Below are positions 29,571 to 36,445 of a DNA stretch of 36,445 nucleotides, in pieces. The notes beneath the pieces are model-generated. The model made no database searches and was not told the DNA's origin. It was given only the letters and a program-made list of their open reading frames with translations. The position numbers were made by a program, and so were the translations under genes. The DNA lies in assembly GCA_944388145.1 (NCBI GenBank), contig CALXHQ010000023.1, forward strand, positions 1 through 36,445, given 5' to 3'. Numbering within the stretch: position 1 is the stretch's first letter; each line of letters starts with the position of its first letter. The stretch is from an uncultured Gemmiger sp. (GTDB lineage Bacteria; Bacillota; Clostridia; Oscillospirales; Ruminococcaceae).

Positions 29571-30314
29571 AAGGCATTCCCCCTATGGTTCGTCACTCGT
29601 ATTTCAGAGAGTTGTTATCTTTCGTTTGCGAAATCTACAAATCGAACCGGCTGGTCCCCTTCGCCATGGGGTATTTCAACCCCGTGTAACCGGCTCTCCC
29701 GGTCGCAGACTACTATGGGACCGCTGACATCTGCATATTTCATTGCGCTGTTTCGCTCCGTATGCAGATTCTCAAACGTTCCAAAACCTCTATCCTTTTG
29801 TGAAGCCCTTAGGCCGTTACCATACGCCGTGGGTGCTGAATATGCGTTGAACCACAGTTGTTGCATATTGCCTCGGACTATTTCATGTCCGGGCATGTAT
29901 ACCGAACAAAGAACAGTACACACCCACCCAATTTCACCATTTTTCAATGGGGCCATTTACGACGCTGCATAACTTTCCCTTCGTATAGCCATAGGCTTCG
30001 GAAGACCGCTCCATGTAGGCCCTATGCGCTTTTCCGCACTTAGGCCGTCAGGCTACGACTTTACCACGCTTTATACCATTGGTGCAAACAGACGCCAAAC
30101 GCATAGTGGAGTATTATCTCGCGTGCTATCTCCGACTTTAACATGTCGTATGCAAATTTAGTTTTGCTGTCGATATTGGTTCTGCACGGCAGGGGATTTT
30201 CGCCCCTGATTTGGAGGTTTTAGTTCTAATCAGTTCATTCTTGATTGTAAGTGTTTCTGATTGTCGCTTTTCGCTGTGCCTGTTAAGCACAACTTATAGC
30301 GAAACGTTTCGCAC

Positions 30315-31674
30315 CCTTATAGATTGCTTTCAACTGGCTTTTGGCCTGTAAGACCAGGCAGGCGGAGATCTCCCGGCTTCGGATGGTCGCCACCAGCTTT
30401 TCCAGGTTGGGAATCTGGCCGATATTGGCGGCCTCGTCAATCAGACACCGCACATGAACCGGCAGCCTGCCGCCGTATACATCATCGGCCTTTTCGCACA
30501 AGAGATTGAACAGCTGGGTGTACACCATCGAGATCAGGAAGTTGAACGTGCTGTCCGTGTCGCTCATGATTAAGAACAGTGCCGTTTTCCGGTCGCCCAG
30601 GGTGTCCAGCTGTAATTCATCATAGGCGGTGATCTCCCGCAGTTCCTGGATATCGAAGGGGGCCAGACGAGCGCCGCAGGAAATCAAAATGCTTTTCGCG
30701 GTTTTGCCCGCGGCTAATTTATAGAGTCGGTATTGGCGCACCGCAAAGGAATCCGGCTTCTTCCTTGCCAACGCCTCAAACATCAAATCCACAGGATTCT
30801 GAAATTCTTCATCGTCCTCTCGGACTTCCATTGCGTTGAGAAGCGTCAGCAAGGTGGCAAAGTTCTGCTCCTCCACAGGCGCTTCATAGTGGATATACGC
30901 GATCAGTGCGGTATACAGCAATTTTTCGGCTTTTGTCCAGAACTCGTCGCCGCTTTTGCCGTCCCCTTGCGTGTTCGCCATAAGGGTGGTCACCAATTTC
31001 AAAATATCTTTCTCGCTGTGCACATACGCAAACGGGTTGTAATGCATCGATTTTTTGAAATTGATAGTATTGAAGATTTTGATGCGGTAGCCGAACTTCA
31101 GCAATGCGTTTCCGCACTCACAGACGACGCTTCCCTTGGGGTCGGTGACCACGAAGGAAGTCGGGTGCTCCTTTGAGTTGCACTGGAGCAGGTTGGGCTT
31201 GAGCCAGAAGCGAGTCTTGCCGGAGCCGGAACCGCCCACAATCAGGACATTTTTGTTGCGGGCGTTTTTGGGGTCGGCGGGGCGGTTGGACAGCATCAGG
31301 CGTTCGGTCTTTGTGAGGATGATATTGTCCTCAAACTTGGGGGCCATGAAGGGTTCAATGTCTTTCGCTGTGCCCCAGCGGGCCGAACCATATTCCATAT
31401 TGTGGCGGTATTTCTTAGCGTTTTTGCCCTTCAAGTAGACCGCAAGCCGAATCGCGCCGCCTGCAACCAGCCCGACCAGCAGATCAATGGGATGGAGGCT
31501 GGGCAGCGGATTGGCAAACGCCGGGCCGATCGTAGAGAAGAACGCCAGCAATTTTGCCGCGATGGCTGTTCCTTCCGCCAACCGCCATGCCTCGCCAAGA
31601 TTGGTCGCCAGCAGGCCAAGAACCAGGTACGGGATATTCAGAAGGATAAGACGTTTGATCTCTTTCTGGCTCAT
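30315..31674 (-). CDS. virD4: VirD4/TraG coupling protein, exon 1
   Basis: The N-terminal 453 codons of the coupling ATPase that links the relaxase-DNA complex to the channel. Two or three N-terminal membrane segments (LILLNIPYLVLGLLATNL, ~9-26; HPIDLLVGLVAGGAIRLAVY, ~61-80) precede the ATPase: Walker A VGGSGSGKTRFW (~145) and Walker B CLIDEAANIGQIP (~408). Unspliced, the frame runs into the intron and stops at 30283 after 10 more residues. Joined to exon 2 (27072-27484) it gives a normal 590-residue protein. The ATG overlaps the PcfB stop (ATGA), with AGGAG 8 nt upstream. PcfB precedes it, as in enterococcal plasmids. Confidence 0.9.
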
Positions 31675-32159
31675 CGGTCACGCTCCTGACTCTTTTGCCG
31701 TACCTTTGCAGGCATAGATGCCACCAGCTGTTTCAGCTTGTTCAGCTGCTTGAGGATACTCGGCTTTTTCTGCTTTTGCAGCAAAGAGGCGGAGTATTCC
31801 TTAAACGCAGCTGTCATCGCATCGCCGTCCCGCGCCTTAAAGAACACGAGATACCGGAGCGGCACCTGGGACGGGTCTTTTGTGATGGCATAGTCAATGC
31901 CGTATTTATCCAGATACCGCTTGAATCCTCGCAGGTCTGTTTTCTCGATCTCAATATTGGTTGCACCCTGGTTTTGCCCGAGCAGTTGGTCAATGGTCTG
32001 TTCGCCCACAGGCTTTTCATTTGCAGCGGTCTGCTTGTTCGCCTTTACGTTCCGGCGGTGCTGCCGGTACAATTTGAACGCTGCGGCCACGGCCCGCCAC
32101 GTCAGCTTTGTTGTGCTGATCGCCAGATTCAGTGTCCGGTTTTCTACTTCTTCCTGCAA
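31671..32159 (-). CDS. PcfB-like protein (DUF3801)
   Basis: A 162-residue cytoplasmic protein of the PcfB/DUF3801 family, an accessory factor that works with the coupling protein and relaxase. Visible family parts are the helical start (ENRTLNLAISTTKLTWRAV), a Gln/Asn-rich middle, the conserved DLRGFKRYLDKYGIDYAI (~75-92) and LRYLVFFKARDGDAMTAAFKEY (~101-122). It starts at a TTG (32159) with AGGAGG 7 nt upstream, and its stop overlaps the virD4 ATG, so the two are translated together. Confidence 0.8.
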   Translation of the reverse strand: MQEEVENRTLNLAISTTKLTWRAVAAAFKLYRQHRRNVKANKQTAANEKPVGEQTIDQLLGQNQGATNIEIEKTDLRGFKRYLDKYGIDYAITKDPSQVPLRYLVFFKARDGDAMTAAFKEYSASLLQKQKKPSILKQLNKLKQLVASMPAKVRQKSQERDR

Positions 32160-32213
32160 GGAACCACCTCCTCGTTCTCAGTACTGAAGGAGGAAACACA
32201 ACGCAGAACGTCC

Positions 32214-32702
32214 TCATGCCACCTTGTTCAGCAGGATTGCCGGAAACTCCCGGCCGTCCGCCCAGAGCGTCACGGTACGGTGATCCACCATGCGCTGCAC
32301 CTCATAGATTTCCTCGGTTGTCAGCGAAACGTCCTCACCGTCGCCGTCCACATTGTAGAAGATTGCCGGGCCGATCAGATACTTCCAGCCGTCCAGCACC
32401 AGAACCTGCCGCTCGTCATAGCTCATCAGCATGTCGCAGTCAGGGGCCTGCATCACCGAATCCTCCGTGCCGAAGCATTTCAGCACACCGTAGCACTCGG
32501 TCACGTCCCGCACCTGGATTCCTTTTCCCGGATACGCTGCGGCCATGAAGAGATAGCCATCGTCCTGCTCGTCATCCTCCGCATCGGTGGCTTTCAGGCA
32601 GTGGCGGATGCCGTCCAGCATCTCGCCAATCCCGGCCATCAGCAGGTTCATGTCCACATCGGATGCATTGTTTCTGTGATTCATTTCAGTCTTGTTGCGC
32701 AT
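32214..32702 (-). CDS. ICE-associated acidic protein, function unknown
   Basis: A 162-residue soluble acidic protein with alternating strands after residue 50 (GYLFMAAAYPGKGIQVRDV, VLVLDGWKYLIGPAIFYN). No catalytic motif is evident. The start at 32702 is chosen because AAGGAG lies 6 nt upstream; an ATG at 32717, overlapping the ParB stop, is the alternative. It is part of the ParB-PcfB-VirD4 operon, so a role in maintenance or transfer is likely but unproved. Confidence 0.7.
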   Translation of the reverse strand: MRNKTEMNHRNNASDVDMNLLMAGIGEMLDGIRHCLKATDAEDDEQDDGYLFMAAAYPGKGIQVRDVTECYGVLKCFGTEDSVMQAPDCDMLMSYDERQVLVLDGWKYLIGPAIFYNVDGDGEDVSLTTEEIYEVQRMVDHRTVTLWADGREFPAILLNKVA

Positions 32703-32713
32703 AGCATTCTCCT

Positions 32714-33583
32714 TCATCTTGTCTGACCCCGCTGCCGTCTTTTCTGCCATTGTTCCAGCAGCCGGATAATGGTGTCCTGCATCTGTTTGGGGGTATAGGA
32801 ACGGGGAAAATACTTTCGGAGCACATCATTTTTGAGGGTGACGGTATCCAGCTCGCTCTTTTTCTCCTCGTTCATGATTGCATTCATGGCTTCCTGCGTA
32901 CACAGTCCTGCCTGGCTGAGTTTCTTGATCCGCTGTGCCTGGGAGAGGGAGGGGGTGGCCTGGCCGTAATCCATTGCTTCCAGAAAGCCCTGCTGCTCCT
33001 CTTTCTTCAAAAAGGACAGCTCCACCGCCGGGTTGAAGGCAAGCTCTTTTCGATCCACCATGTCCAGAAGTTCCGGGATGAGGTTTGTCAGGTTGATAAA
33101 CCGCTGCACCTGCCGGGCGCTCTCGCCGGTCTGTTCGGCAATCAATTCTCTGGTTTCCTTGCCTTGAAAATTCCGGCCAACTTGGCCGGAATTTTCTCTG
33201 GGTGGTCGCCCCGCCTTGCGTTCCATCGCTTCCATCTTCATCTTGTAGGCAAACGCACGCTCACTGGGGAGAAGCGTCTCCCTTTGCAGGTTGGAATCCA
33301 CCATCGCAATGGTGGCGGTATCGTCATCCATCTCCCGGACGATCACCGGCATGGTTGTAAGCCCTGCCAGCTCGGATGCCCGCATACGCCGGTGGCCCGA
33401 AACCAGCTCGTACCCGCCTTCCGGTCGGGGCCGGGCCAGCGCTGGAGCCAGCACGCCGAAGCGCGCCACGCTTTCCACCGTGCGCTGCATCGCTTCATCA
33501 TCCACCACCCGGAAGGGATGATTCTTGAAGGGGTGCAGCTCGGAAAGAGGGATTTCCTGCACCGATTCTGCCGCTTTCTTCAT
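32714..33583 (-). CDS. parB: ParB/Spo0J-family protein
   Basis: A 289-residue protein. The ParB N-terminal domain is clear at about 8-100: IPLSELHPFKNHPFRVVDD then VSGHRRMRASELAG (~60), the CTP-binding region. A central HTH follows (EQTGESARQVQRFINLTNLI, ~150), and the tail is basic. ICE ParB proteins stabilise the circular form or regulate gene expression. There is no ParA gene nearby in the window, and no clear parS site was found, so a pure partition role is doubtful. AGGAG lies 8 nt before the ATG, and the ATG overlaps the PP-loop gene stop. Confidence 0.88.
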   Translation of the reverse strand: MKKAAESVQEIPLSELHPFKNHPFRVVDDEAMQRTVESVARFGVLAPALARPRPEGGYELVSGHRRMRASELAGLTTMPVIVREMDDDTATIAMVDSNLQRETLLPSERAFAYKMKMEAMERKAGRPPRENSGQVGRNFQGKETRELIAEQTGESARQVQRFINLTNLIPELLDMVDRKELAFNPAVELSFLKKEEQQGFLEAMDYGQATPSLSQAQRIKKLSQAGLCTQEAMNAIMNEEKKSELDTVTLKNDVLRKYFPRSYTPKQMQDTIIRLLEQWQKRRQRGQTR

Positions 33584-34359
33584 GTACTGCGCTCCTCCTC
33601 TGCAAAGCGCTGATCCAGCGTTTGCACCGTGTAGCCTTTACGGAAAGTTCCCAAAGGCGTGGTACCAAACATCTGAACGGCTCGCTCATCCATTCGCAAC
33701 AGCTTTTGCCAAAGCTCCGGGTGATGGGTTCGGAGTTTTCGCAGCTCGCTGATTCTCTGGAAGGGACAGCACCAGCAGGAGCAGCGATGGTAGATTTCGT
33801 ACAGCCCGTCCCAGTCGTAGCCGTGCGCATAACAGTACGCCAATGCCTGGGCCTCCGTGATATGCCACTCCACAAGCGGGTACACTTCCGATTTGCAGCG
33901 CTTCCGCTCGTCGTAGGCAATCCCGACATAGTGGAGGGCACGGTACTTGCCCTTGATCTGATTGACCGCCTTGCTGATCAAATGCGTTTTCAGTTGGCCG
34001 GTACACCATCGAACGGCGATCCCGGGCCAGCCATTGCCGGTCAGCGGCAGGCCGTTCTCCACCCGGCGCTGGATGGCGGTCGGCTTTGTCTTGGGCTCAT
34101 CGAACATCAGCCATTCAAACCCCTTGGGGTGCTTTAACTTTGTGATGTGAAGCCCGCGCTCTGCAAACAGCGTCTGATCCAGCCGCGCAATGTGCCGGTA
34201 CATTTCGGGAAATTCCATCCCCGTATCGGCCCAGAGGACGCAATCGATCGGCATATTTCTCTCAAGCATCATCAAAAGCAGCGCTGTACTGTCCTTTCCT
34301 CCAGATACCGACACCGCATGGAATGCTTTTTCTGATGTGGGGTTCTGCTTCATGGGCAT
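33580..34359 (-). CDS. PP-loop ATPase, PAPS-reductase family
   Basis: A 259-residue protein with a PP-loop motif SVSGGKDST (residues 17-25) that binds ATP and adenylates or thiolates a substrate. Downstream are RWCTGQLK and a Cys cluster CSCWCCPFQR (~200), which may hold a metal or a redox centre. Such proteins are common in clostridial ICEs beside ParB; the substrate is unknown, and the family includes sulfur-transfer enzymes such as DndC, so nucleic-acid modification is possible. No other dnd genes are present. Three nearby ATGs (34362, 34359, 34353) follow GAGGAAGG; the middle one fits spacing best. Its end overlaps parB. Confidence 0.8.
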   Translation of the reverse strand: MPMKQNPTSEKAFHAVSVSGGKDSTALLLMMLERNMPIDCVLWADTGMEFPEMYRHIARLDQTLFAERGLHITKLKHPKGFEWLMFDEPKTKPTAIQRRVENGLPLTGNGWPGIAVRWCTGQLKTHLISKAVNQIKGKYRALHYVGIAYDERKRCKSEVYPLVEWHITEAQALAYCYAHGYDWDGLYEIYHRCSCWCCPFQRISELRKLRTHHPELWQKLLRMDERAVQMFGTTPLGTFRKGYTVQTLDQRFAEEERST

Positions 34360-34369
34360 CATCCTTCCT

Positions 34370-35209
34370 CTAAGATTTTGAAAACAAGATTTCCTTGACC
34401 TGTTCCTGCTTTGTCTTTCCGATTGCTGTGCGGCGGTCGGCCCCCGGGACGTGTACCGGTGTACACATTTCCAGCACCCGGCTGTAAATCCGGGCATGGC
34501 TTACATCTTCCGGGTTGCGCAGCTGGCTGATCGTCAGGTTGGTTGTGATAATCAGCGGGAGCCCGGCTTTGTAACGCTCATCCACAATGGCGTAGACCTG
34601 TTCCAGCGCATACTCCGTATTCCGCTCAATGCCCAAGTCATCGAGAATCAACAGCGAAAAGCGCTGAAACGATGCAATGTAGCGGTACCGCTCAGCCGAG
34701 TACATCGCGCCCATCTGGTTCAGGATTTTTGAGAAGTTGGTCATCAGGACGGGGACGCCTTTTTCCAGCAGCGCGTTGGCGATGCAGGCGGCCAGAAACG
34801 ACTTGCCCGTGCCGACATCGCCCCAAAGCAAAAGGCCAAGGTTCTGCGCCTTGACCTTTTGCCAGTTCTCGACATATCGCTTTGCCATTTGGATGCTGGG
34901 TGTGTCTGTGGCTGTTGCAAACGTCCACTCCTGAAGGTGCCGTTCCTGGATGCCCGCCGCTTTCAGGCGTCGGACGTAAAGCAGCTGTTCTTCCTCCTTG
35001 ATTTGCTGCGCCTGCCGTTCCCGTTCCTCCTTCTGGCACTGGCAGACACAGGGCATAACCCGCACTTTGCCTGCCAGGGTAACACGGCACTGGACTGGGG
35101 TGTGGCATTTTTCACAGTAGATCAGCCCATCCTCGCCCAGATATTGGCCGGGTTTTGGCTCGGTCTGTACCTGAAGGCGATCCAGAAAATCAAAAAGCGT
35201 TGTATTCAT
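34370..35209 (-). CDS. DnaC/IstB-like AAA+ helicase loader
   Basis: A 279-residue AAA+ ATPase. The N terminus has a zinc-finger-like Cys set (YCEKCHTP, then MPCVCQCQKE; ~30-60), a helical linker and the ATPase core: Walker A WGDVGTGKSFLA (~127) and Walker B LLILDDLGIE (~190), with sensor-like TTNLTISQL (~226). DnaC-like proteins load the replicative helicase, so with the Rep-like gene (35206-35880) it would start replication of the excised ICE. The ATG overlaps the upstream TGA (ATGA), with GGGAG 7 nt upstream. Confidence 0.86.
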   Translation of the reverse strand: MNTTLFDFLDRLQVQTEPKPGQYLGEDGLIYCEKCHTPVQCRVTLAGKVRVMPCVCQCQKEERERQAQQIKEEEQLLYVRRLKAAGIQERHLQEWTFATATDTPSIQMAKRYVENWQKVKAQNLGLLLWGDVGTGKSFLAACIANALLEKGVPVLMTNFSKILNQMGAMYSAERYRYIASFQRFSLLILDDLGIERNTEYALEQVYAIVDERYKAGLPLIITTNLTISQLRNPEDVSHARIYSRVLEMCTPVHVPGADRRTAIGKTKQEQVKEILFSKS

Positions 35210-35880
35210 AAACTTTCTCCCTCCTCGTACCGATAATTGTCGTGACTGTAAGACACTGCCTTTGCCTGTTTGGTGCCGTCCCGCTTTGCCCAGCTGCGGA
35301 TCGTAGCCAGATGATTCTTATAGTGCTTGCCACTGGAGGCGATATACTCCGACAGCCGTTCGATGCGGTTTTGATAATCTGCCGGAAACTCTATCCGCAA
35401 CTTTTCCAGTTCAGCGTCAGAGAGCAGAACATTCTGATACATCCCATAGCGGTGGCGTGACGGCGGAGCCGTCTCTTTCTTTTGATCCGTTCTTATTGAT
35501 TCTTTACTTACTCTTTCTTTACTTATTTGTGCGGGACTTTCCGTATCCGGATGTACCGTATACGGCTTTTCCGTACACGGTTGCGATTTCGGCATTTCAA
35601 AAATCACATACTCGGTTTGCCCCAGGCGGCCGCCGGGCCCGCGAAGCTGACGGCGCTCCAGGTAGCCGTGTGTTTCCAACTCCTTCAATGCTGTGAGAAT
35701 CCCATCCACGCCCTCCCGCGAGATGGCTGCCAGCCCGCGAACCGAATAGTGCCAGGTATCCGGCAGGCTGAGAAGCATGGAGAGTAATCCTTTAGCTTTC
35801 AGGCTCAGTGTCTGATCCCGCAGATGATAGTTGCACATGGTTGTGTAGTTGGCGTTCTTTTCTACGCGGAATACAGCCAT
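35206..35880 (-). CDS. Replication initiator-like winged-helix protein
   Basis: A 224-residue DNA-binding protein. The N-terminal ~100 residues match the winged-helix domain of RepA-N/DnaD-like proteins in clostridial elements: YTTMCNYHLRDQTLSLKAKG, LLSMLLSLPDTWHYSVRGLA, then the wing REGVDGILTALKELE and GYLERRQ. A Ser/Lys-rich linker leads to a C-terminal helical part (~150-205) resembling the DnaD-type or DUF6017 tail. It probably initiates replication of the ICE together with the DnaC-like loader. AGGAGG lies 8 nt before the ATG at 35880. It heads the transfer operon behind a leader containing a terminator. Confidence 0.78.
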   Translation of the reverse strand: MAVFRVEKNANYTTMCNYHLRDQTLSLKAKGLLSMLLSLPDTWHYSVRGLAAISREGVDGILTALKELETHGYLERRQLRGPGGRLGQTEYVIFEMPKSQPCTEKPYTVHPDTESPAQISKERVSKESIRTDQKKETAPPSRHRYGMYQNVLLSDAELEKLRIEFPADYQNRIERLSEYIASSGKHYKNHLATIRSWAKRDGTKQAKAVSYSHDNYRYEEGESL

Positions 35881-35895
35881 CCTGGTCACCTCCTC

Positions 35896-36072
35896 TCAGC
35901 GCTGTACCGATTGCCTGTCTTTTGCACGTTTCTCGCAGCCTCCTTGCATGATTCCGTCAAGCGCCTGCCGCGTCCGGCGGCAAACAAAAAGAGCGGTTAC
36001 CCACCAGTCAGGATTTCTCCTGACGGCAGATAACCGCTCTATGTTCAAAATGTTTGATTTTCGAGCTGGCAT
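35896..36072 (-). CDS. Possible 58-residue leader peptide
   Basis: An open frame of 58 codons starts at an ATG directly after AGGAGG (2-nt spacing, shorter than ideal) and stops 3 nt before the SD of the Rep-like gene. It runs through the terminator hairpin at 35990-36040, so its translation would disturb that hairpin, as in leader-peptide attenuation. The sequence (for example NPDWWVTALFVCRR) matches no family I know. It may also be non-coding leader RNA. Confidence 0.35.
   Translation of the reverse strand: MPARKSNILNIERLSAVRRNPDWWVTALFVCRRTRQALDGIMQGGCEKRAKDRQSVQR
35990..36040 (-). terminator. Terminator hairpin in the leader of the Rep/transfer operon
   Basis: A 23-bp near-continuous stem with a GAAA tetraloop and one bulged U is followed by a T run on the minus strand. 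The central part pairs only through several G-U wobbles in minus-strand RNA, confirming the strand. It lies 110 bp upstream of the Rep-like gene, between it and the promoter side, so it can attenuate the whole operon. Confidence 0.8.
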
Positions 36073-36146
36073 TTCCTCCTACGCGCTGCCAGTGGCGCAA
36101 ATTACGTTATAAAATTGAAAATCTCTTTGTTTCGGGTCAAAAAACA

Positions 36147-36156
36147 AACAGAACCA
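36147..36156. repeat. Candidate attachment-site direct repeat, right copy
   Basis: AACAGAACCA repeats the first ten bases of the window in the same orientation. It forms one arm of an imperfect inverted repeat (36147-36197) that could bind the integrase. It lies 50 bp from where the serine-recombinase homology ends. Confidence 0.3.
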
Positions 36157-36197
36157 GCCACAGAGCCCTGATTTTCGAGGTCTTTCTGTGTTGGTTC
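36147..36197. repeat. Imperfect inverted repeat near the right end
   Basis: AGAACCA and ACAGA on one side mirror TCTGT and TGGTTCT on the other, with 2-3 nt bulges and a 20-nt centre. The position next to the candidate right att core suggests arm-type sites for the integrase or an excisionase. Confidence 0.35.
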
Positions 36198-36360
36198 TAT
36201 TATTACACAGTCATCTTTCACGAACACCGCCGAGATGTACCCGGCCTCGATTGCGGCGATCATCTTCTGAAAGCCGGGGCGCTTCATGGTAGTGCCGGTG
36301 ATCCCGTCATCCACGAAAAAGATGGTATCTGTGTAGCCCTTGTCCTTGGCGGCCTTTTGA

Positions 36361-36390
36361 AGTATTTTCTTTTGGAAAGCGGTTTGTCAA
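36361..36390 (-). promoter_or_regulatory. Possible promoter at the right edge
   Basis: Minus-strand consensus TTGACA (36385-36390), 18 bp, then AATACT (36361-36366). It points through the recombinase fragment toward the leader and the Rep operon. The -10 is imperfect. Confidence 0.4.
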
Positions 36391-36445
36391 GGGGAGATTA
36401 CCCCAATTATATCTTTTTTGAGTGTGTGAACTATCCGCTCTCTAT

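Larger units (their letters stand above)
27485..30314 (-). mobile_element. Group II intron inserted in virD4
   Basis: A 2830-nt intron. Its 5' end, GTGCG (30314-30310), fits the GUGYG rule, and its 3' end is ACAT, fitting AY. The exons join in frame to restore a conserved protein segment. It carries a maturase gene (27675-29570). The first 744 bases (29571-30314) hold no gene and should fold as domains I-IV. A domain V-like 34-nt hairpin with GAAA loop and 2-nt 3' bulge is at 27583-27616. The intron is visibly richer in A/T than the flanking ICE genes, a sign of recent arrival. The first bases contain a perfect 14-bp palindrome (30299-30312). Confidence 0.87.
36102..36387 (-). pseudogene. Fragment of a large serine recombinase (resolvase domain)
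   Basis: The frame between the TGA at about 36388 and 36205 encodes a piece of a resolvase N-terminal domain: KKILQKAAKDKGYTDTIFFV, DDGITGTTMKRPGFQKMIAA, IEAGYISAVFVKD. The start (catalytic Ser region) and everything after VKDD are missing; the frame then runs through unrelated sequence to 36102. A TGA precedes it. It is a remnant of about 60 codons, either of a neighbouring element or of the gene into which this ICE inserted. Confidence 0.75.

Noticed and set aside
29571-30314. Small genes in the intron 5' part (for example a 113-codon frame at 29615-29956)
   Set aside because: They lie in the ribozyme domains, have no ribosome site and no recognisable product.
1-36445. CRISPR array, rRNA, tRNA or resistance gene
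   Set aside because: No regularly spaced repeats, no conserved rRNA segments and no resistance-protein motifs were seen on reading both strands.

Overview
The window is almost entirely one integrative and conjugative element (ICE) of the kind common in gut Clostridia (Oscillospiraceae/Lachnospiraceae-like Firmicutes). The assignment rests on the gene set: PrgI, Maff2, PcfB/DUF3801, DUF4315, DUF4366, a transposon-transfer assisting protein, TnpV, a giant SNF2/adenine-methylase protein and a MobC/MOBP relaxase pair. It also rests on consistently strong AGGAGG Shine-Dalgarno sites with some TTG starts. No rRNA, tRNA, CRISPR array or recognisable antibiotic-resistance cargo was seen.

Layout. A tyrosine integrase lies at the left edge (25-861, minus). 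An accessory block follows (about 974-5034, minus): a DUF2325 protein cut by an in-frame amber codon, a small coiled-coil protein, a small acidic protein and a possible HipA-like kinase-fold protein. Positions 5188-6762 hold a divergent plus-strand regulatory island: an XRE repressor-like gene, a Spo0A-C-like small protein and a SLOG-like/HTH protein. The two promoters in this island carry matching operator-like sites. From 6815 to 35880 everything is on the minus strand and reads as the transfer/maintenance operon, listed here in transcription order from the right: Rep-like HTH protein, DnaC-like loader, PP-loop protein, ParB, unknown, PcfB, VirD4, Maff2, VirB6-like, PrgI (VirB3-like), VirB4, NlpC/P60 hydrolase, DUF4315, DUF4366, TopB, DUF4316-like, unknown, TTRAP, SNF2/methylase, MobC, a small membrane protein and the relaxase. 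The right edge (35896-36445) has a leader with a long terminator hairpin and a remnant of a serine recombinase.

How it works together. The relaxase, MobC and a candidate oriT (8640-8720) would start DNA processing. VirD4 with PcfB would couple the DNA to a channel built from PrgI, VirB4, VirB6-like and Maff2 proteins, with the NlpC/P60 protein opening the wall. TopB, the SNF2/methylase, Rep, DnaC and ParB would handle replication, modification and stability of the circular form, and the integrase would integrate and excise it. Many cistrons overlap as ATGA. Where cistrons are separated by more than about 50 bp, a GC-rich hairpin usually sits before the next ribosome binding site.

Main points of interest: a tnpV gene fully nested in another frame of the SNF2/methylase gene; a 2830-nt group II intron splitting virD4, whose boundaries restore the frame exactly; paired palindromic operators with identical 20-bp geometry; an amber codon separating the DUF2325 domain from its protein; and a transcription terminator inside the leader of the transfer operon.
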